DNA of 64,000 nucleotides from Symbiodinium natans (GCA_905221605.1 CAJNDS010002159.1:248001-312000); one strand, 5' to 3'. Shown: positions 1-14,100, counted from the first letter of the stretch. The notes: generated by a model from the sequence alone, not told the origin. Program-made: numbers and translations.

Positions 1-356
1 GTCACGGTAAGCCATTTCATCCATCCGTTGCTGTTGAACAAAGCGTCACCCCGTTCTGGCAGCGCAAGAATGCTTTGCAAGCACTAGTACACTGCCGAGC
101 TTCTTGGTGTTGCCTCTGCGCCAGTTCTGTGGCGTCCTCGCGGGGGCCGTGGCAGAGGAACAGCGAGGTTGGCGAGATGCCCTGCTGGGGCAGGTGGGGA
201 TGGCGACGTGCCGCGTAAATTCTGAAGCAGTGTCAACATGTGTTAACACTGCAAACGCTATCCGTTGCCTTGACCAGATTGCTTCGATCTGCCCGTTCGA
301 AAACATCTGGTCACTGTCTAACTTTTAACTATCCGACGCTCAGCAAAAAACAAAGC

Positions 357-1230
357 ACGTCCTGGAGGCCGTCCTGCTTTTTCTTGCCGACCGCCCAGAC
401 GGAAGTGATGTCGCTGGACGACAATGATCCCTGATTACATGCTTGACAACTTGACCAGGTCATTCTGCGCATGGCGATCATCCCTTCCCCGCAGGTGGGC
501 CGGGCCTAGCCGTCGAGCACCTGCCACTCAACATCTTCATCTCAGCCACAGACGTGAGGGAAGGGTCTCTTGAAACGTTCAGCAAAATCTGGTTCAGACC
601 GAGAAGAAAAACCAGGATCTGGCCCTGCTTGAACTTTCTTGCAAGCTGGTGTTGCTTGTGCATGTTTTGATGCCCATCTGCCTTCTTCTTGTGTTGACGC
701 TGTGCTGCCGCAGATTGATGCCGCCAACCAGACGCTTACTGCCCGGCTCAGTGCTCAGCGGAAGCTCAGGTTCATGACAGGGCTTTGCGGTGAGATTTGG
801 TCGATATTTAGGCGGGTCCGAGAGCACTCTGACATGGCAGTGCTGCACGCGGCTGCCGAGCAGTTTGTGTTAATCGTGCCGCAACGTTTGCCCATGTGTA
901 AGACCTCTGTGTGTTAGTGCACTCGCGTTGTGCAGCAACCCTCGAAGTGGAAGAAGCCCACCTTTGCGTGTAGATGCTTTTCCACCAATCCTAATGCTTT
1001 TTCAAGTTTTCAAGCGTTGTATGCTGTGAGTCTCCCGCTCATCCGCCTTTACACATCTTTTCAGCCTTCACAAATGGGATATTACATGGAGACCACCAAT
1101 ACAGATCCTATCATTGTGGTGCGGAGATTTTCCTTTCAGTTGGCATGCCAAAGGATCTGCCTTCAGAACCAGTGATGTGTATGATCTCCCTCCCTCCCCC
1201 TCTCTCTCTCTCTCCTTTGTCTCTCCTTCG

Positions 1231-1263
<33 letters not shown>

Positions 1264-2093
1264 ATCCCTTCTGTGTCTCAGACTCTTCCTGGCAAACCGG
1301 AAGACTTTAACGGTGCTGTTAGGGTGCAGGGCTCAAGACGAAAAGGCGCCAGGTTTCAGGCTCCGCTTTGGTGGGCCAAAAAGGCCTTTCTTGGGGTTTT
1401 TGTGGGCGCAAGGGGATGCACATAGCTTTTGAGGCTGAAACGCGAGCGCTTCTTTGTACAAGCAGCAGGTCTGGACATCCCTCCTTGACACAAGAAGTCG
1501 CACGGGGGCATCCCGAGACTGCTAAATTAGGGTGGGCAAAGAATGGAAAGTGCGGCCCAGAAGGAGGTGGAAAAAGGCAGAAAGTGGGCTCTTGCGGTTG
1601 ACATGCTTATTGCATTAAAATTTGTTCGTTAGACTTATGTATGTGTGTTTGTTTCATGTTATGTTTTTTTGCTTTCTTTTTGCTCATTCATACATTGCTT
1701 GGTTCACATCTTTAGGGGAGTGGTGGCTGCAAAAAGCTATGTGCAGCTTTATGTAAATTTTGGGAACATGTGAACGGCATGTCTGAAAACGTTGTAAGCT
1801 GCATGGTGACAGGGGCTGCCGCTGCTCGCCTTCCCGAGGTTGGACTCTTTGTCTTTGCATTCTCCCGATGCACAGCTCGGGCCCGTGGCTTGGACCTGTC
1901 GTGAGAAATGGCCAGAGCCCGACCCTCCATGATCACTCTGGAAGCGGTCCTTCGCTCGCCATTCCCTTCGTCAACACCAAATGCTCTCAAGCAGTTGCTT
2001 TGCAAAATGTGTTCATGTTGCTTTGTGAAATTTTGATGACCAGACTCAGGCGCCTGCAGAACTTAATGCGTGAGTTGCGGGAGATGCTGCAAG
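357..2093 (+). CDS. Candidate exons of an unidentified gene (partial)
   Basis: I do not recognise this protein. Four segments look like exons because their codon phases join in the same way as the firm genes downstream: 357-402 (ends at a GA donor), 495-553 (ends at GTGAGG), 714-769 (ends AG|GT) and 2050-2093 (ends at a GT donor). All are preceded by AG. Read together they give a hydrophobic LEAVLLFLADRPD stretch, then a segment with VEHLPLNIFISATD, then a charged heptad-like stretch (IDAANQTLTARLSAQRKLR followed by RLQNLMRELREMLQ) that would form a coiled coil. The last two exons join in phase 2 through an AGG codon. No start or stop is assigned. The alternative is chance: each piece is under 60 nt, and the case rests on phase agreement and the coiled-coil pattern. 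Confidence 0.3.
1196..1257. repeat. CT-rich microsatellite
   Basis: A run of CT dinucleotides interrupted by TTTGT and CTTCG steps, pyrimidine-only over most of its length on the + strand. It lies inside what would be an intron of the candidate upstream gene. Confidence 0.85.
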
Positions 2094-5000
2094 GTCCGTG
2101 ATGCTGTTGTTGCATGTCAGCCCGCCTTCGGGTACGGATGTGCCACCAAATGACAGAAACTGTGGCCTTTGCAGTTGCAGCTGCTCGTGTAGTTTCCTTC
2201 CGAACCAGTAGTTCCAAGCACTTGAAGGGAGCAAGTAGAAGTAGGTCCCTGCGGAAGGCGTGAACCGCAACCCACTGACTATGTCGCTTTCAAGCGTGCC
2301 AGGAACTCAGGAACAGCTGTTGGTCTAGCTTGCTCAACTCATTGAACTTTGGAAGAAGCATTGAGCTCCCGCATGGTGCAGACATGGTATGGGTATGAAA
2401 CGGGAATGATGGTTGTGGGTTGCAGAGAAGCGCTTCTTTTGATCCTTGAAGAGGCTCTGCCTCCTCCACGCCACGGGGGCGGGCCTGGCTCTCTGGGCAG
2501 CTCCGTACGGCCCCAAAATTCAGAAGGAGTTTTCTCGATTTTTTCAGGATTCTCCTGGAGGTCCTTAAGGCTTAAGGAGGGCAGAAGAGGAATTTTTTGG
2601 ACTACTGTTGGAGCAGGTACCTGGCGCTGAGCCACGGGGCGCCGTCGCCCCTGGCTCCTACCTTGGCTTTCCAAGGGTGGCAGCAATCTGCGTCTGCTTG
2701 CCGCACATGTGTACATGCAAGAATGAGGTGTCCTTGCTCTTGGCTGCCTTCATCTTGTCCTGTTGCCCCGCAGCTGGAACGACACACTGGCATTGTGTTT
2801 GTAGGTTGAGGGTGGTTGAGGGTGGTTGAGGGTGGTTGAGGGTGGTTGAGGGTGGTTGAGGGTGGTTGAGGGTGGTTGAGGGTGGTTGAGGGTGTTGTCA
2901 TCGGGGGGTCCTTTTGCAGCCTTCAATGGGGAGCATGCCCATGCCTTCTTTGCATCGGTTTGCTTCAGAAGCTGCTTGTTGTTGGTCATGGCATGGTTCA
3001 TTCAATGCCTTCTAAAGCATGGCCCTGCTGACAGCTACGTTGGCGTGTCTGCCAGCAGTGCTCAGGACTGGATTTACACTTCGACCCAGTTTCAGTGCTT
3101 GCATACACCAGTTCTTGTTTTGGAAGTGTAGGCGGCCCTGCAACTGTAGTGTCTCAAGACATCTGAGAATTCTGCAAGCTTCTCGTACTATCATGTTAGC
3201 AGACTCAAAACTTGACTTACAGCTCGACTCAAACTTAAGTGCTTCCATAACATCTTGACAGTTACGTTGGCGCGGTTGTCTGCTATCGCGTGGATGGCTT
3301 TAAGGCCGGCCGCAGTACATGTCCATGCCATGCAAGCATGCATGTCTGCAAGAAGCTGACGAAGCGATGCTTTCGAAGTTTATCAATTTTGCCCGAATAG
3401 TGATAGAATATAGGGCCGTTCATAAGCACTTGTCAAGGCACAGGCAGGTTTCATTGGTGTCATCAGTAGGGATGGAATGACTTCGCTGACAGATCAGGCA
3501 GACTCTTTCAAAGTTTTCCAGTGTTCTGTTGTTGCGTCTGGCTTGGCTGCTTCGCAGGCTGGAATGCATGCAGTGTGAGCCTGAGGCCTGTTCACGGCGA
3601 GCTTTGGCTTCCCTAGACAGATTCGTGGACTAGCAGCAGGACAATGTGACAATGTGCACCTGATATGGATCCTGATGGTAGTAATCCTCAGACCAGGTGG
3701 CTTCTGCAAGAGCTTTGATACAGAATGCTTTCTTGTAGAAAGTCCTTTCGCCAAGAGTTTCGACAGAATATTCATGCACAAGAAGGAACGAACGGTCAGC
3801 CACAAAACGGCTGCAGTGCATTGACAAAACACCGCTGTTTTGCATTCGGACATTCCTAGTTTGCCAGCATGCGCTCATGCTTGCTTCTCGGACCCGAGGT
3901 GGCACTGCGTGTCGCATGCGCGTTTGCGGCACTGGCGGCGCTCTGTGCTCCATTGAACAGTGCCGGGGCAGGCGACAAGTTTTGGATTGACAGTTGTGGT
4001 CTAGTCCTGACACGTTCTGCAACAAGGGGGACCTCGTAGTGCTGCGGGATCCTGTTCATTTGTCACGCAGCTGTCCGCGGTAACAATGTAGCCTGTCTGC
4101 CTTCGAAAGTGAGTTTGGGCAAAGATCCACACAGTTAAGGTGCATCATCCAGCTTCATGCTCCGTCTCTTCTTGGTGGCGTGTTGGCTTTTCAGTGCAGG
4201 CCAGGAGACTTGGCTATCCACGGTCACATTGTGGCACAGCACAGCACGAGGTGCGTTGCTGCCGATCTCTGCGGGCCTATTGATGACGTCCATGCCATCG
4301 TCGCAGGCTTAGCCTTCACAGACACAGCTCGTTCCAATTGGAAGAGTGGGGCTTAAAATACTTGTGATCCTGCAATTCCTGTATCCTTTCTGTGGATCTT
4401 CATGGAGCTAGCCAAGCCAGCTGTGCCAAGACTTCAGGGTGTCTCACAGCATGACAGAATCGGGCTTGTGTCCGCAATGTGACACATCTTGTTCTCAGAT
4501 GTCAGCCTTGACGTACATGAAGCACACATAATCGTGAGGGTGAGTCTCAAGGTACTTGAGATCTTTCTCTTCGACGTCTACAGTGTTAGCCAGGAGCTCG
4601 GGACAATTGCTGCAGTTTGTTGGACGCCTTCTATCCGTGTCTGTTGCCGCCTCGGCACTTGCCCTTCCCCTTGTCCCCCAAGCAATTTTGTTTTGTAGAG
4701 GTTCGAGGCTGGTGTCCGATGTAGGCGGGAGTCTGTCGTAGCTTTCGGAAGGTTTTGTGTGTCACCTTGTCTCCTTTCCACGTTGGCGTTCTTGATTCCT
4801 CCACAGAGACTGCCCAACCATTTTCATGAAGCATGTGAGACCAGGCGCAATGATGGTTCATCGGCATGTTTTTTTCGCGATATTTCGCGATGGTTGAACA
4901 GTTTCCACGGCCTCTGCTTTGATGTACATGTGATGGTCGTACGCTCATAGAAAAACGTTCTTCGGGCTTGAAAAGCAGTTAGCAACAAAACAGAGTTGCA

Positions 5001-8000
5001 CCTGCATCTTGTTAGGTTCTGCACATTGTCAGCTTCTCTGCACTTTGCTTAGCCATGATTTGCTGTGTCGCCATTGCAGCAGATGCTTCTTGTGTTGCGT
5101 TGCATGTGACGGGTGTTTGACTGAGTCGCAATGGTACTGCTGATGCTCTCAGGGTATGCTGAGGTAATGCCAGGTGTTGCAGCGGTGCTCATGGGCCGCT
5201 GCCTTGGCAACAGATTCTCCTGAAAGTGACAGCCTTCGAAGGTTTTGATTTGTCTCCCGTGTGCTCAGACTGAGGTTGCTTCATTCGCCCGGAGAAGGCC
5301 ATGCTGATGCTTGAAGCAAGCTTCTGCACGGTTTAAAAGAGCGGAGGGGTGGGGGTCGAACCCCCCAATTTGCAAACAGAATGCTGTGGGACGCGGACCA
5401 TGGGAGGGACAGGGGACGCGGGACCCACTCTTTTCCTGTGCACATCTTGCTTCAAAGCCATGAATCCTGTCCAGGAGTGGTTGTTATGGGCCCCCCCCCC
5501 GAACCCATCCGCTCTATTAAGCCGTGCAAAAGATTGCTTCATAAGCACGTGAGTCTTTGCCAAACCCCGTCAGGCCGGCATCGTGTTTAACTCCCCACAC
5601 AAGCTTGCTGAAAGCAGATGATTTCATGCGAGCACACTGTTTGCAAATGGGGGGGGGCTGCGAGCTCCTCTACTCAGTCCCGTGTCCCGCGTCCCGCCGT
5701 CTCTGCGGCAAAAGCAACCTATACCCCATTTGCAGCTAGCTCAAGGCAACCCAAACCAGCTTATCACTTGGATCTGAAGAGCCGAAGACGCGACCGCATG
5801 AGTGACGTGTCTCAAGCACTCAAGTGTGACGGAGCTGAATGAGATAGAGGAGTTCATCAGGGGCACTTTGGGGCGGGGGCTTTCGCTACAAATGCAATCG
5901 TTTGCTTACTCTTCGTACTCTGCACAGGGGCTCAGCTTTGGTCTCGGCCTGGTGCTGTGGGCGACTCTGCCAGCAGCCGCCTGGCGCAAAAGCACAGAAA
6001 TCTCGAGACGTTGCTGATGCTTGTTTATGCCGCCTACATTGACTGGACTGACGTTAATGATGCACGAACCTCATCAATGCGTGGCCTGCTGTCCTTCGTC
6101 TTTGAGACCGCTTTGCGTGTCATCACGATCTCTGTCCATCTCTCCAACAACATATGGCATGTCGTCGATACCTGAGGCAATTCTGCTGCTGTTTGCATAC
6201 GCCCGAGAGCCCAAGGCAGAACAGTCACAGTGCAGTCAGGTCCCCGTGATGACTTCGGACTGTGTGGTAATCACGTGGTAGCTGAGCAACCTTGACTCGC
6301 ATAACATCTGTGGCATCACGTAGCACGTCGCAGCACATTTGTAGCAGTCTGGGCAGGGCTCGGGTCCTGCTGGCAGCCTCTCGGGCGTGGATGCCCGGAG
6401 CTCGGTCACGATCACCGTTGTTCCACCATTAAAGTCATCACTTGTGCAGACCAAATTGAGTTCCGTGGCCACTTCACTTCTTTTCCGTGAACCTGTTCTT
6501 CTCTGTATTGGCAGACTCCATGGCAAGCTGGCACCTGTTGGAACAGAGTGTTTGCCATAGTGCCATAGATTCCAGGTTGCACCAAGTAGCAAAAAGGTTT
6601 CGGACATTTACAGACATGAGTGATCCAAGTGGCTTGAGATCTGCTCACAAACGCTTATCTCACGCGTGTGATAGGATCTGACCTTCAGTGACATCAGCTA
6701 CGAGCTGGCACGAAGGCCTAGAACCAGACGCAAGTTGTAGGGTGCTCATCCTCCTGGCCGCGCATGACCCTGGCCTTGCATTCATCTTGCAAGCCCGGAG
6801 GCGGATGAGCACCTCACCGTTGTGAGCCTCTTCCGCACCTCGAATGAGTGCAGATTCGAGAGCAAAACTTCCACAGAGTCAGAGTCGGCTTGTTGTAGCC
6901 ATGCGGGTAGCCGGGCACTCCTGCAGGAAGGTAGGCCTGGCAAGGTCGTGCAGTGAAATGCAGGGTGGGTACAGGCACCTGTTGCCATCTCGGCTCGCTT
7001 GGTCCAAGAAGCCAAGCACAGACGGGCATCTGCTTAAAACCAGACGTCCCGCGCTGCGGCCTAGTGTGTTGCGTGTGTTACGTCTCTGTCATGCACAGAC
7101 GCCAGATCCGCTTGGAGCACTTGTCATGTCAGAATGCCTTGTTGATCTGTGACAGCACCTTCTTTGAGCTTTGCTTTTGCTGTGGTCCTTGTGAACTGAG
7201 GCCACCATGGGTAACGCTTGCTCGGATGGCTGCTTCGGTATGTGCTTGCCCCATGCGTTTGGTGAAGGCTTTGTCGCAAAGTACAGACCCTGTAAGGCTT
7301 GGCAGCAAGAAGGTCAAGCAGCTACGAGCCTGCAAGCAGGCATGGTTCTGCATGGTTCTGTTGCAAGTCCTGTTGAAGAATGAAATGTAGCCCGAAGCAT
7401 GCCGTGCATCGTGTTCGTATCAGAGAGAGCAGCAGTCGGAGGACGGCTGGAGTAACAGCAACATTGAGACACATGCTGGTTACTTGTCTCTGGGAATGAC
7501 AGGAGCTCAAGAAGTTCATCGACAGCAAGAATTGCCATCCGATGCTTGTCCAGAAAGCTTCTGTATTTGGCTCACTGCACCGCCCGCCTCGGCCTGGGCT
7601 TTAGCTTGAGTGTCGGTGCCAAAAGATGATCCAAGTTCTGGGGTGGTTTTGGACTCTGCAGGGTTCCGAGCTCCAAAAACAAGAGTAATCAACTCATCTC
7701 GAGGTGCCTGCCAAGAACAGGTCAACGCTTGGCCTCCCGTGGTGTGGGTGATCGCAAGTGCAGTGCACTTGCGCTGAGGTTGTCAACGACCTTCGCTTGG
7801 AATTCCATGTAGGGAATCCTACGACCGGTGGGGCGCAAGGAATCCCCGAACCTTCAGCGACGAGCAGGGGGTTCTTCTTGCGTCAGCCGATCTTGTTCGG
7901 TTCCTATGCAGGTCCGCAGAGCTTGTCAGGCGGCGTGTTTGAAAGGTCAAAGGTCAGTCCCTGGCTCCCTGCGAGGTCCTTGGAGAAGGGGTTTCGGGAC

Positions 8001-8121
8001 TGGGGGGAGGGTCTTTAGGGGCACTTTTTGATACTCCTTGGGAGGAAAGGCCTCGGCAGATTGGACTTTGGGCGTTGGGCAGCGGGATAGTTTCTGCTGA
8101 CAGCACTGCCATCTTGCTCAG
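2094..8121. other. Six kb with no recognised gene; upstream of the peroxidase exons
   Basis: No continuous coding region is convincing here; all ORFs are short and lack motifs. The first exons of the peroxidase should lie in this stretch. One candidate is 5823-5860, which reads a short acidic helix (ELNEIEEFI) of the type that precedes the distal-histidine motif in class I peroxidases, but neither of its borders is clear. The stretch also holds a 10-bp tandem repeat (2804-2894) and G-rich or C-rich runs near 5345-5500 and 5640-5740 that are partly complementary to each other. Confidence 0.4.
2804..2894. repeat. Perfect 10-bp tandem repeat, about 9 copies
   Basis: The unit GGTTGAGGGT repeats nine times without a change before breaking into GGTGTTGTC. 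It lies in a non-coding stretch. Two other exact 10-bp arrays with unrelated units occur at 32072 and 33979. Confidence 0.95.
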
Positions 8122-8146
8122 GATTCTGGTACGTTTGGCATGGCAC
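8122..8146 (+). CDS. APX: 25-nt microexon carrying the peroxidase distal active site
   Basis: Preceded by CTCAG and followed by a GC donor. It encodes only ILVRLAWH, yet that holds the distal Arg, Trp and His of class I peroxidases. It joins at codon boundary to GAT TCT GGC ACC TAT at 8322, restoring the family sequence WHDSGTY. The exon before it must end in phase 2. Confidence 0.85.
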
Positions 8147-11100
8147 GCCTTGCTGGCACGTCAAATGGCAGTGTTGAAGCCAAGGGTTAAGACCTCTGAA
8201 GCGTCACACCATGTTGAAATCACACTTGTCCAGAAGGTGAGCAGGCAAGAGCAGACAAGTCGAAAGTTGTGCGAAAGAGCACACGTGGGGGGCTGCAGTT
8301 CTGTGCGACCCCTGTGGCCAGGATTCTGGCACCTATGATCAGCCCACAACCCAAGGTTTCAGACTTGCGTTTGTCTTCGTGACTCTAGCATCCCAGTTGT
8401 TAACCGCCCACATGTTACGGCTCGCAAGCTGTGGCACATGGGCACAGCTACTCAAGGCGCATCAAGGACTTCCCGGAGCGGGGTGGTGCCAACGGTCCCT
8501 GCCCAATCTAGCTTGGCTTGCATCCATTGTGACGCCTGCACACGTTCACATGTTGCTGCGACCTGTTGGATCCCTGCCACCCTGCTAAGCCGTGGAACAT
8601 CTGATCGCACCAAGGTGCGATCCGATTTCCCAGCGAGATGAATTTCGGTGCGGAGTCTGGAACAGCTACCATTTACTCCACATGAATTTTCTGGTGTCAT
8701 GACGTTATATGCTGGTCATTCTAGAGTCTTCTTGAGGTGCCAATGCCGGTCTGGACAAGGCACGAGGCCGGGGCATTAGCATGCGAAGGGTTGTGAAGAT
8801 TGTGTGAGTGGTGGCCGAATGCATTGCCAAAAGGCCTGATGTGAATGGTAATTCAATGTAATTCAGTCTGAAGTAGTCGGCTCTCCGCTCCCAAGTCCAA
8901 GGCTTCCTTGAGCCCTTTGCAGCAAAGTACCCTGCCGTTCGGCCCTCAGTTGCGGCACAGAGCTGATGCTGGTCTTTGAATGCCGTGAGGCATGGCTTGA
9001 CATAGTGTCTTTCTGTTGAACCTCGTCTTCAATGTACCTCACTGATTTGTAAAAGATTTGTAAGTAGGGTACCAGGGTACCGCTCCCTGGATCTGACCAG
9101 ATCTCCTGGGCTGATCTGATCCAGCTGGCGTCGCAGCCTCGTCCGTCATCGTGTTTTGTTTATTTGAGCAGGGAGAGGTTAGACAAGGTGAAAGGCCGAA
9201 AGGCTTGTGCTAACACTGTTGCAGGGAAAAGGGGGGGCGGGTGGGCCAGTTACTTCCCTGAATGATGGCAACGCTGCATTCTGTGTTGGTTGGACGTCCT
9301 GCATCTGCATCTCTTTGGTTCATGTTCTGGTCCTCTTTTCATTGCTGCATGCCGGGGTTGAAGTTTCAGAGCCTAGCAAGAAGTCTGCACGATCCAACAG
9401 CAGGTCTGCCACTGCCATCGAGTGTGCTGGCGGACCTGTGATTGACATGAAGTGCGCTAGATGAATGAGTGTATATAGGTGGCTCCATAATGATTGCGCG
9501 CAGGGTGGCACGACAACACCAACCTTCAAGGCGCTGCTCTGACATTGTGCGGTGTTGATGAGGTACGGCCGTGTGGCGGTCACATCTGAGGAGCAGTGCG
9601 TGAAGTCGGGTTCAAGAGAGGCCGGTAAGCATCTGCAATGCAACCGAAGCTCAAGAGAACGAGGGAGGCTCTGCAAGGCTGTCCGAGGCTTTGCAAGGTT
9701 TTTGCAGACAGATAAACGTTCCAAGCTTAGCTCCCCTGACTCGAGGGCTTTGCTGGCAATGCGGGACTTCCCGATGCCGAGCCTCCCTTTGGCTGTGGGG
9801 TGGGAGACCCAGACCGGCAAGTCACAGACCAGCAGGTCACCGACCAGTGTAGTGATGGCAGTGAATGTGCATTCTGACTATGCTGGTGCATAAGTCTGGT
9901 CGTCTAAAATGTGCTGTCAAATCGGCGTATGCCTGTGCAGCGATTTTTCCCAAAACTCGGGGAGAAGACTAGGATCGTGTCATCCTCAGTGTGCGCTTGC
10001 CCAACCCACTACAGCTTGAAGGACAGCATAGCCTGCAGGCACCGACGGCGGCGGATCACCTCCGGAACGTGTTCACCAAGAAGATGGGCCGTGCGCCCAG
10101 GCTGCTGTTCTTTTTGTTGTTGTGGATGTGACTGGGCATTCTGCTCAACATTCTGGCCATTACGTTTGCTGTGTTTGCCGGTGTGAGCTATGTTCCGCCT
10201 CCAGCTTCAAGCGCTGTCCTTTGCTGACGTAGGCACCCTAAACACCTGAGCACTGTAAGGATGGCCCCTCACGTGCCGCTGCTTCGTTGCATCGCAATCT
10301 CGACCCCGGAAGCCTCAAAGCCTGGACGATACAGCGCATTTAAAGCGAAAATACCTTGTGTTTAGAAGGCTGCCTTCCCGTGTCTTGTTATAATTGTAGC
10401 CGGGCAGGACCGACGCGGGGTGTAGCGTGCGCAGACGAACGACAGCCGAAGTCATGTGTCGCTTGGTGGTGGGGGGTCCCAAGGAGGGTTTTTTGGAAGA
10501 GGGGGGGGGGAGACCAGATCCTGGTCTGCTTGTTCCAGGGCGGGAGCACTGAAAACCATGCAGCAGCAAGGCTTCTCTGATCAAGAGATTGTGGCCCTCT
10601 CCGGTGCGCACACCATCGGTCGCGCCTTCAAGGAGCTTTTGCGGGTGCGGTGCGTGATGGTGCGTGCATGCCTGGCCTGACTGCTACACATTGAAGTGCT
10701 CAGCTGGATGTTTTATCTTCCTTGGATCGGTTTTGAAGGAGCGCAGTGGCACTTGCCCCTTTGGCTACGGCGAGCAGGTTGGCAGATGAATCATAAGAGA
10801 TTTGGTTGAGCGGCCACTTACGAGTTGCCTGGCAGGCAGCTTCGACGTACACGAAGTCCAACTGCATAGTGCGACAGGACGTGCGTGCAAGCAATGACGA
10901 CTACACAGCTTGAAGAGTCGTTACATTTGCTGCTGCGTGCGGATGCTCCGTCGACAGAGTGGCGCGCCCAAAAGCAAGGCCCCTAAACCCTAGACCCTAG
11001 ACCCTAGACCCTAAACCCTAAACCCTAACCCCTAAACCCGAAACCCTAAACCCTATACGGGGGCAACCGAGGGGGGACGAGGAACCAAATTGTCAACCCC

Positions 11101-14100
11101 AACAATTGCCAAATTTCCTCTCCCTGGACCAACCAACACCAAAACCCAACACACACAAGAGTTCCTTTTCAACGAAAGGCGCATTGCCGATCTTGAAACA
11201 AATAGAATGCGGGTCATTTCACAACCTTTCAAGAATCCTTTTCCATCTCCGCACTCCCCTGTCCCAGATTTCTGGGACACATTTGGAGATGGCGACATTG
11301 GCCAAAAACTGCAGGTTTGCACCAGCCACACACGGGTTGAACGTCTCGCGGGACGGTCCGTAGCCATTGGGTTTGTAAAAAATAAGGTTTAACGTCATCC
11401 AGGACGGTCCCTGGCTAAGCTGAACCGCTGAGGATTTCTTCACCTCAAACGGATGGGGTCTACGTTCCAGTAAACCTTTCCTCCCCAAGGAAGTCAGCGC
11501 TCACAACCCACTCCTTTTTGACACAGCGCTTGCATAACGTTCTGGCCCTGGGCTGTGAGTAGCGCCGAACATCGCAATCACTGCTTGCATGCATACAGTT
11601 TCCTCCTCCCGTAACTGTATACAAAGTAGCGCTCGTAGGGATGACCACCGCCTTTTTGCCCCACAGCCAACGTCGAAGTTGCTGTAGCCCAAACCTGATC
11701 ACCTCCCAGAGTAAAATTATCGCTACCAGATACATCCCAAGATCCAGATGGTTCAGGATCGTTTCAATCCATTGTGCCATAAACACAGCCATGGACGTAC
11801 TTGATGTCATGCAAACACCCTCCTCAGAGCAGAAAAAACCAGGTGTTAATGGCTCCTCATCGCTGGGATTCACAGCCAAGCCTTGAAGAGATGCAGCCAC
11901 CATCATAACTGCCGCAGAAATGGTAACCTTCTTCAGGTCGGTTCCTTGAACCAGCATCTGTATGCCCCACAGGCTTTTCAGTTTGGCATACACTTGCCCA
12001 CTCATCAGCTTAGTTAGCAGGTCGGCTAGCATATACTCGCCCCGAAGGTGTGCAATCAACAAATATCCACGGTCCGCAAGAGACCTTACACCCGCGGCCC
12101 GAATCCGTAGGTGCCTCGTCCTGCAGCTTCCAGCAGGATATTGAAGAATTGAACATGTTGATACAGAATCTGTATACAGCACTTTTTGCAGTGACTCCTC
12201 CTTTGTCCCAACCAGGTGTGCACGACTGGATCATCGTGGCTCCCTCTATAGACGCGTGCAACTCAGCTTCTGCTGTACTCAAAGCCACCGTTGATTGTCT
12301 TTGTGTGGCCCATATTACGGGGCAATCACCCCATGCTACCGCAGCACCAGAGTGACTCTTCTCGTTTTCGCCAGCTGCGAAAGCTGGCATCTGCATAGGA
12401 CTCAACCCACTTTTATGCTCCGCCCATATCGCAGAAGCTCGTTTCTTTCTGTCGTCCCAGCAGTGATTTTGCCATACGTTATACCCAACGTTGGCGTCGC
12501 AGCAAGATACTTGAAGACCTCTTCGGCTTTCTTCGCCACGAACCGCGGCCTTCGAGAAATCCACAAAGAAAGCTGGCTTGCACAGAACGCCAAGTCCGGT
12601 CTTGTCTTAAGTGCAACCCAGAGGAACTCCCCCAAGGCCCCTTGCGCCGCTCTCAGAGAAGGAATATCCACATCCGTCACCTGGGGTTCAAAAGCGGAGC
12701 GCTGGATTGTAAGAAAGGCCTTATACGGTTTGGTTGAGAGTCCTGCGGCATGGGTGGAGTAGCGAGATCAACGTCTTCAAGGCATGTCTTGGGTTTCCGG
12801 AGATGGACGAACGATGAGTTTTCAGAGGTCCAAAGCAGACCCTAGTTTATTTCTGGCGATGGCCCAGGAGAAGCTGAAGAGCGTGAGTGAATTAGTGGGG
12901 ACTATGGGTCTCGACGTGGATGATTTCTTGCTGGCCGGGAATATGAGGAAGGAGTGGAAAATGTCAGAACCTGAATTCTGTGGTCCAGGCTGTGCAGACG
13001 GATTCCTGAAATTCTTAGGGGTTCAGATTTGGTACAGAAATGGTACCTCCTTTCTGAACTAAGAGGATTTTGCGCGAGATTTGCTGCGTAGGCGGGGATA
13101 CCAGATCGATGAGTCTGGAAGGGGCCACTCGTGGGGGCGTGTGTGGGATCACCACTGAAACCAAAAGGAGACCTTGGCTGTGTAGATACCTGGCAACCTT
13201 TGCGGCGAAACACAATCCTGGGGCAATGTCTTCTGCTCTTCAAATTTCCTGCAACGCTCCGGTGTCGTTGCATCGGGACAGTCACAACGATAAGAACCAC
13301 TGTAATTACGTGTGTGGTTTTGGGGACTACAAAAATGGTCAATTTTGGATCGAAGATGAGGATGCAATCAAAGAAGGCGCTGATATGGTGGAACAGTCCT
13401 ACGGCAAGAAAGGCTTGACTGGAAAATGGTGGATGTACACTGGAACTTCACGTCTTTCTTACCAAGAAGAGCGCACGGGCCGATGCCTTCAAATGTCCCT
13501 TACAGGATACGCGCCTGCTACGCTCGAACGGTTGGGCTATAAGGATAGGTGTTTCCTACATCAATGTAAGTTTCCCCTACCTGATCAAGAAGCTGACGGA
13601 GGTGGAAATGCAACGTGGTTAAAACTGACGCTGAAAGAAGCTTCATTGGAGGACATGGCTACCGAGGCCGACTACGCTGTACTTGAGGCGCAACAGTGGG
13701 CTCTTGAGGAGCATTTGACCTTAAGAAAAATGATAGCTGAACTTGAGGCGGCAGAGGAGGCTGAGTTCTTACAAACTAAAACTATTCCAACTCAAGAAGC
13801 TATGCAGGAGCTCGAGAAGTGGCGGGAACCACTGTCTGATGAAGTAGTGTCACTAGTTCAGGAGTTTCAGGTGGTGGAACCTACAACACAAGAAAAGTTG
13901 GATGAGTTGGCAGAACAGCCAAACGCACCGGCGATTGAGCACGTGCCCAGTCTGGTGGTGTTTACCAGAAAGCAAGGAACTGGAAGAAGACGTGCTCGCA
14001 TCTGCGCGTGTGGGAAACATTATTTCCACAACAGCGGCCACTGAGTACGAAGGGCCGAGGTCCCTAAGTCGTCACTCGCTGTATGCTCCGGGTCTGGATT

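Noticed and set aside
2602-3001. Minus-strand ORFs with PSTTLNHPQP repeats
   Set aside because: Translation of the 10-bp tandem repeat at 2804.
5333-5740. A palindromic mobile element built on the complementary G-rich and C-rich runs
   Set aside because: The two arms match only in short G/C-rich words; there are no clean ends or duplications.
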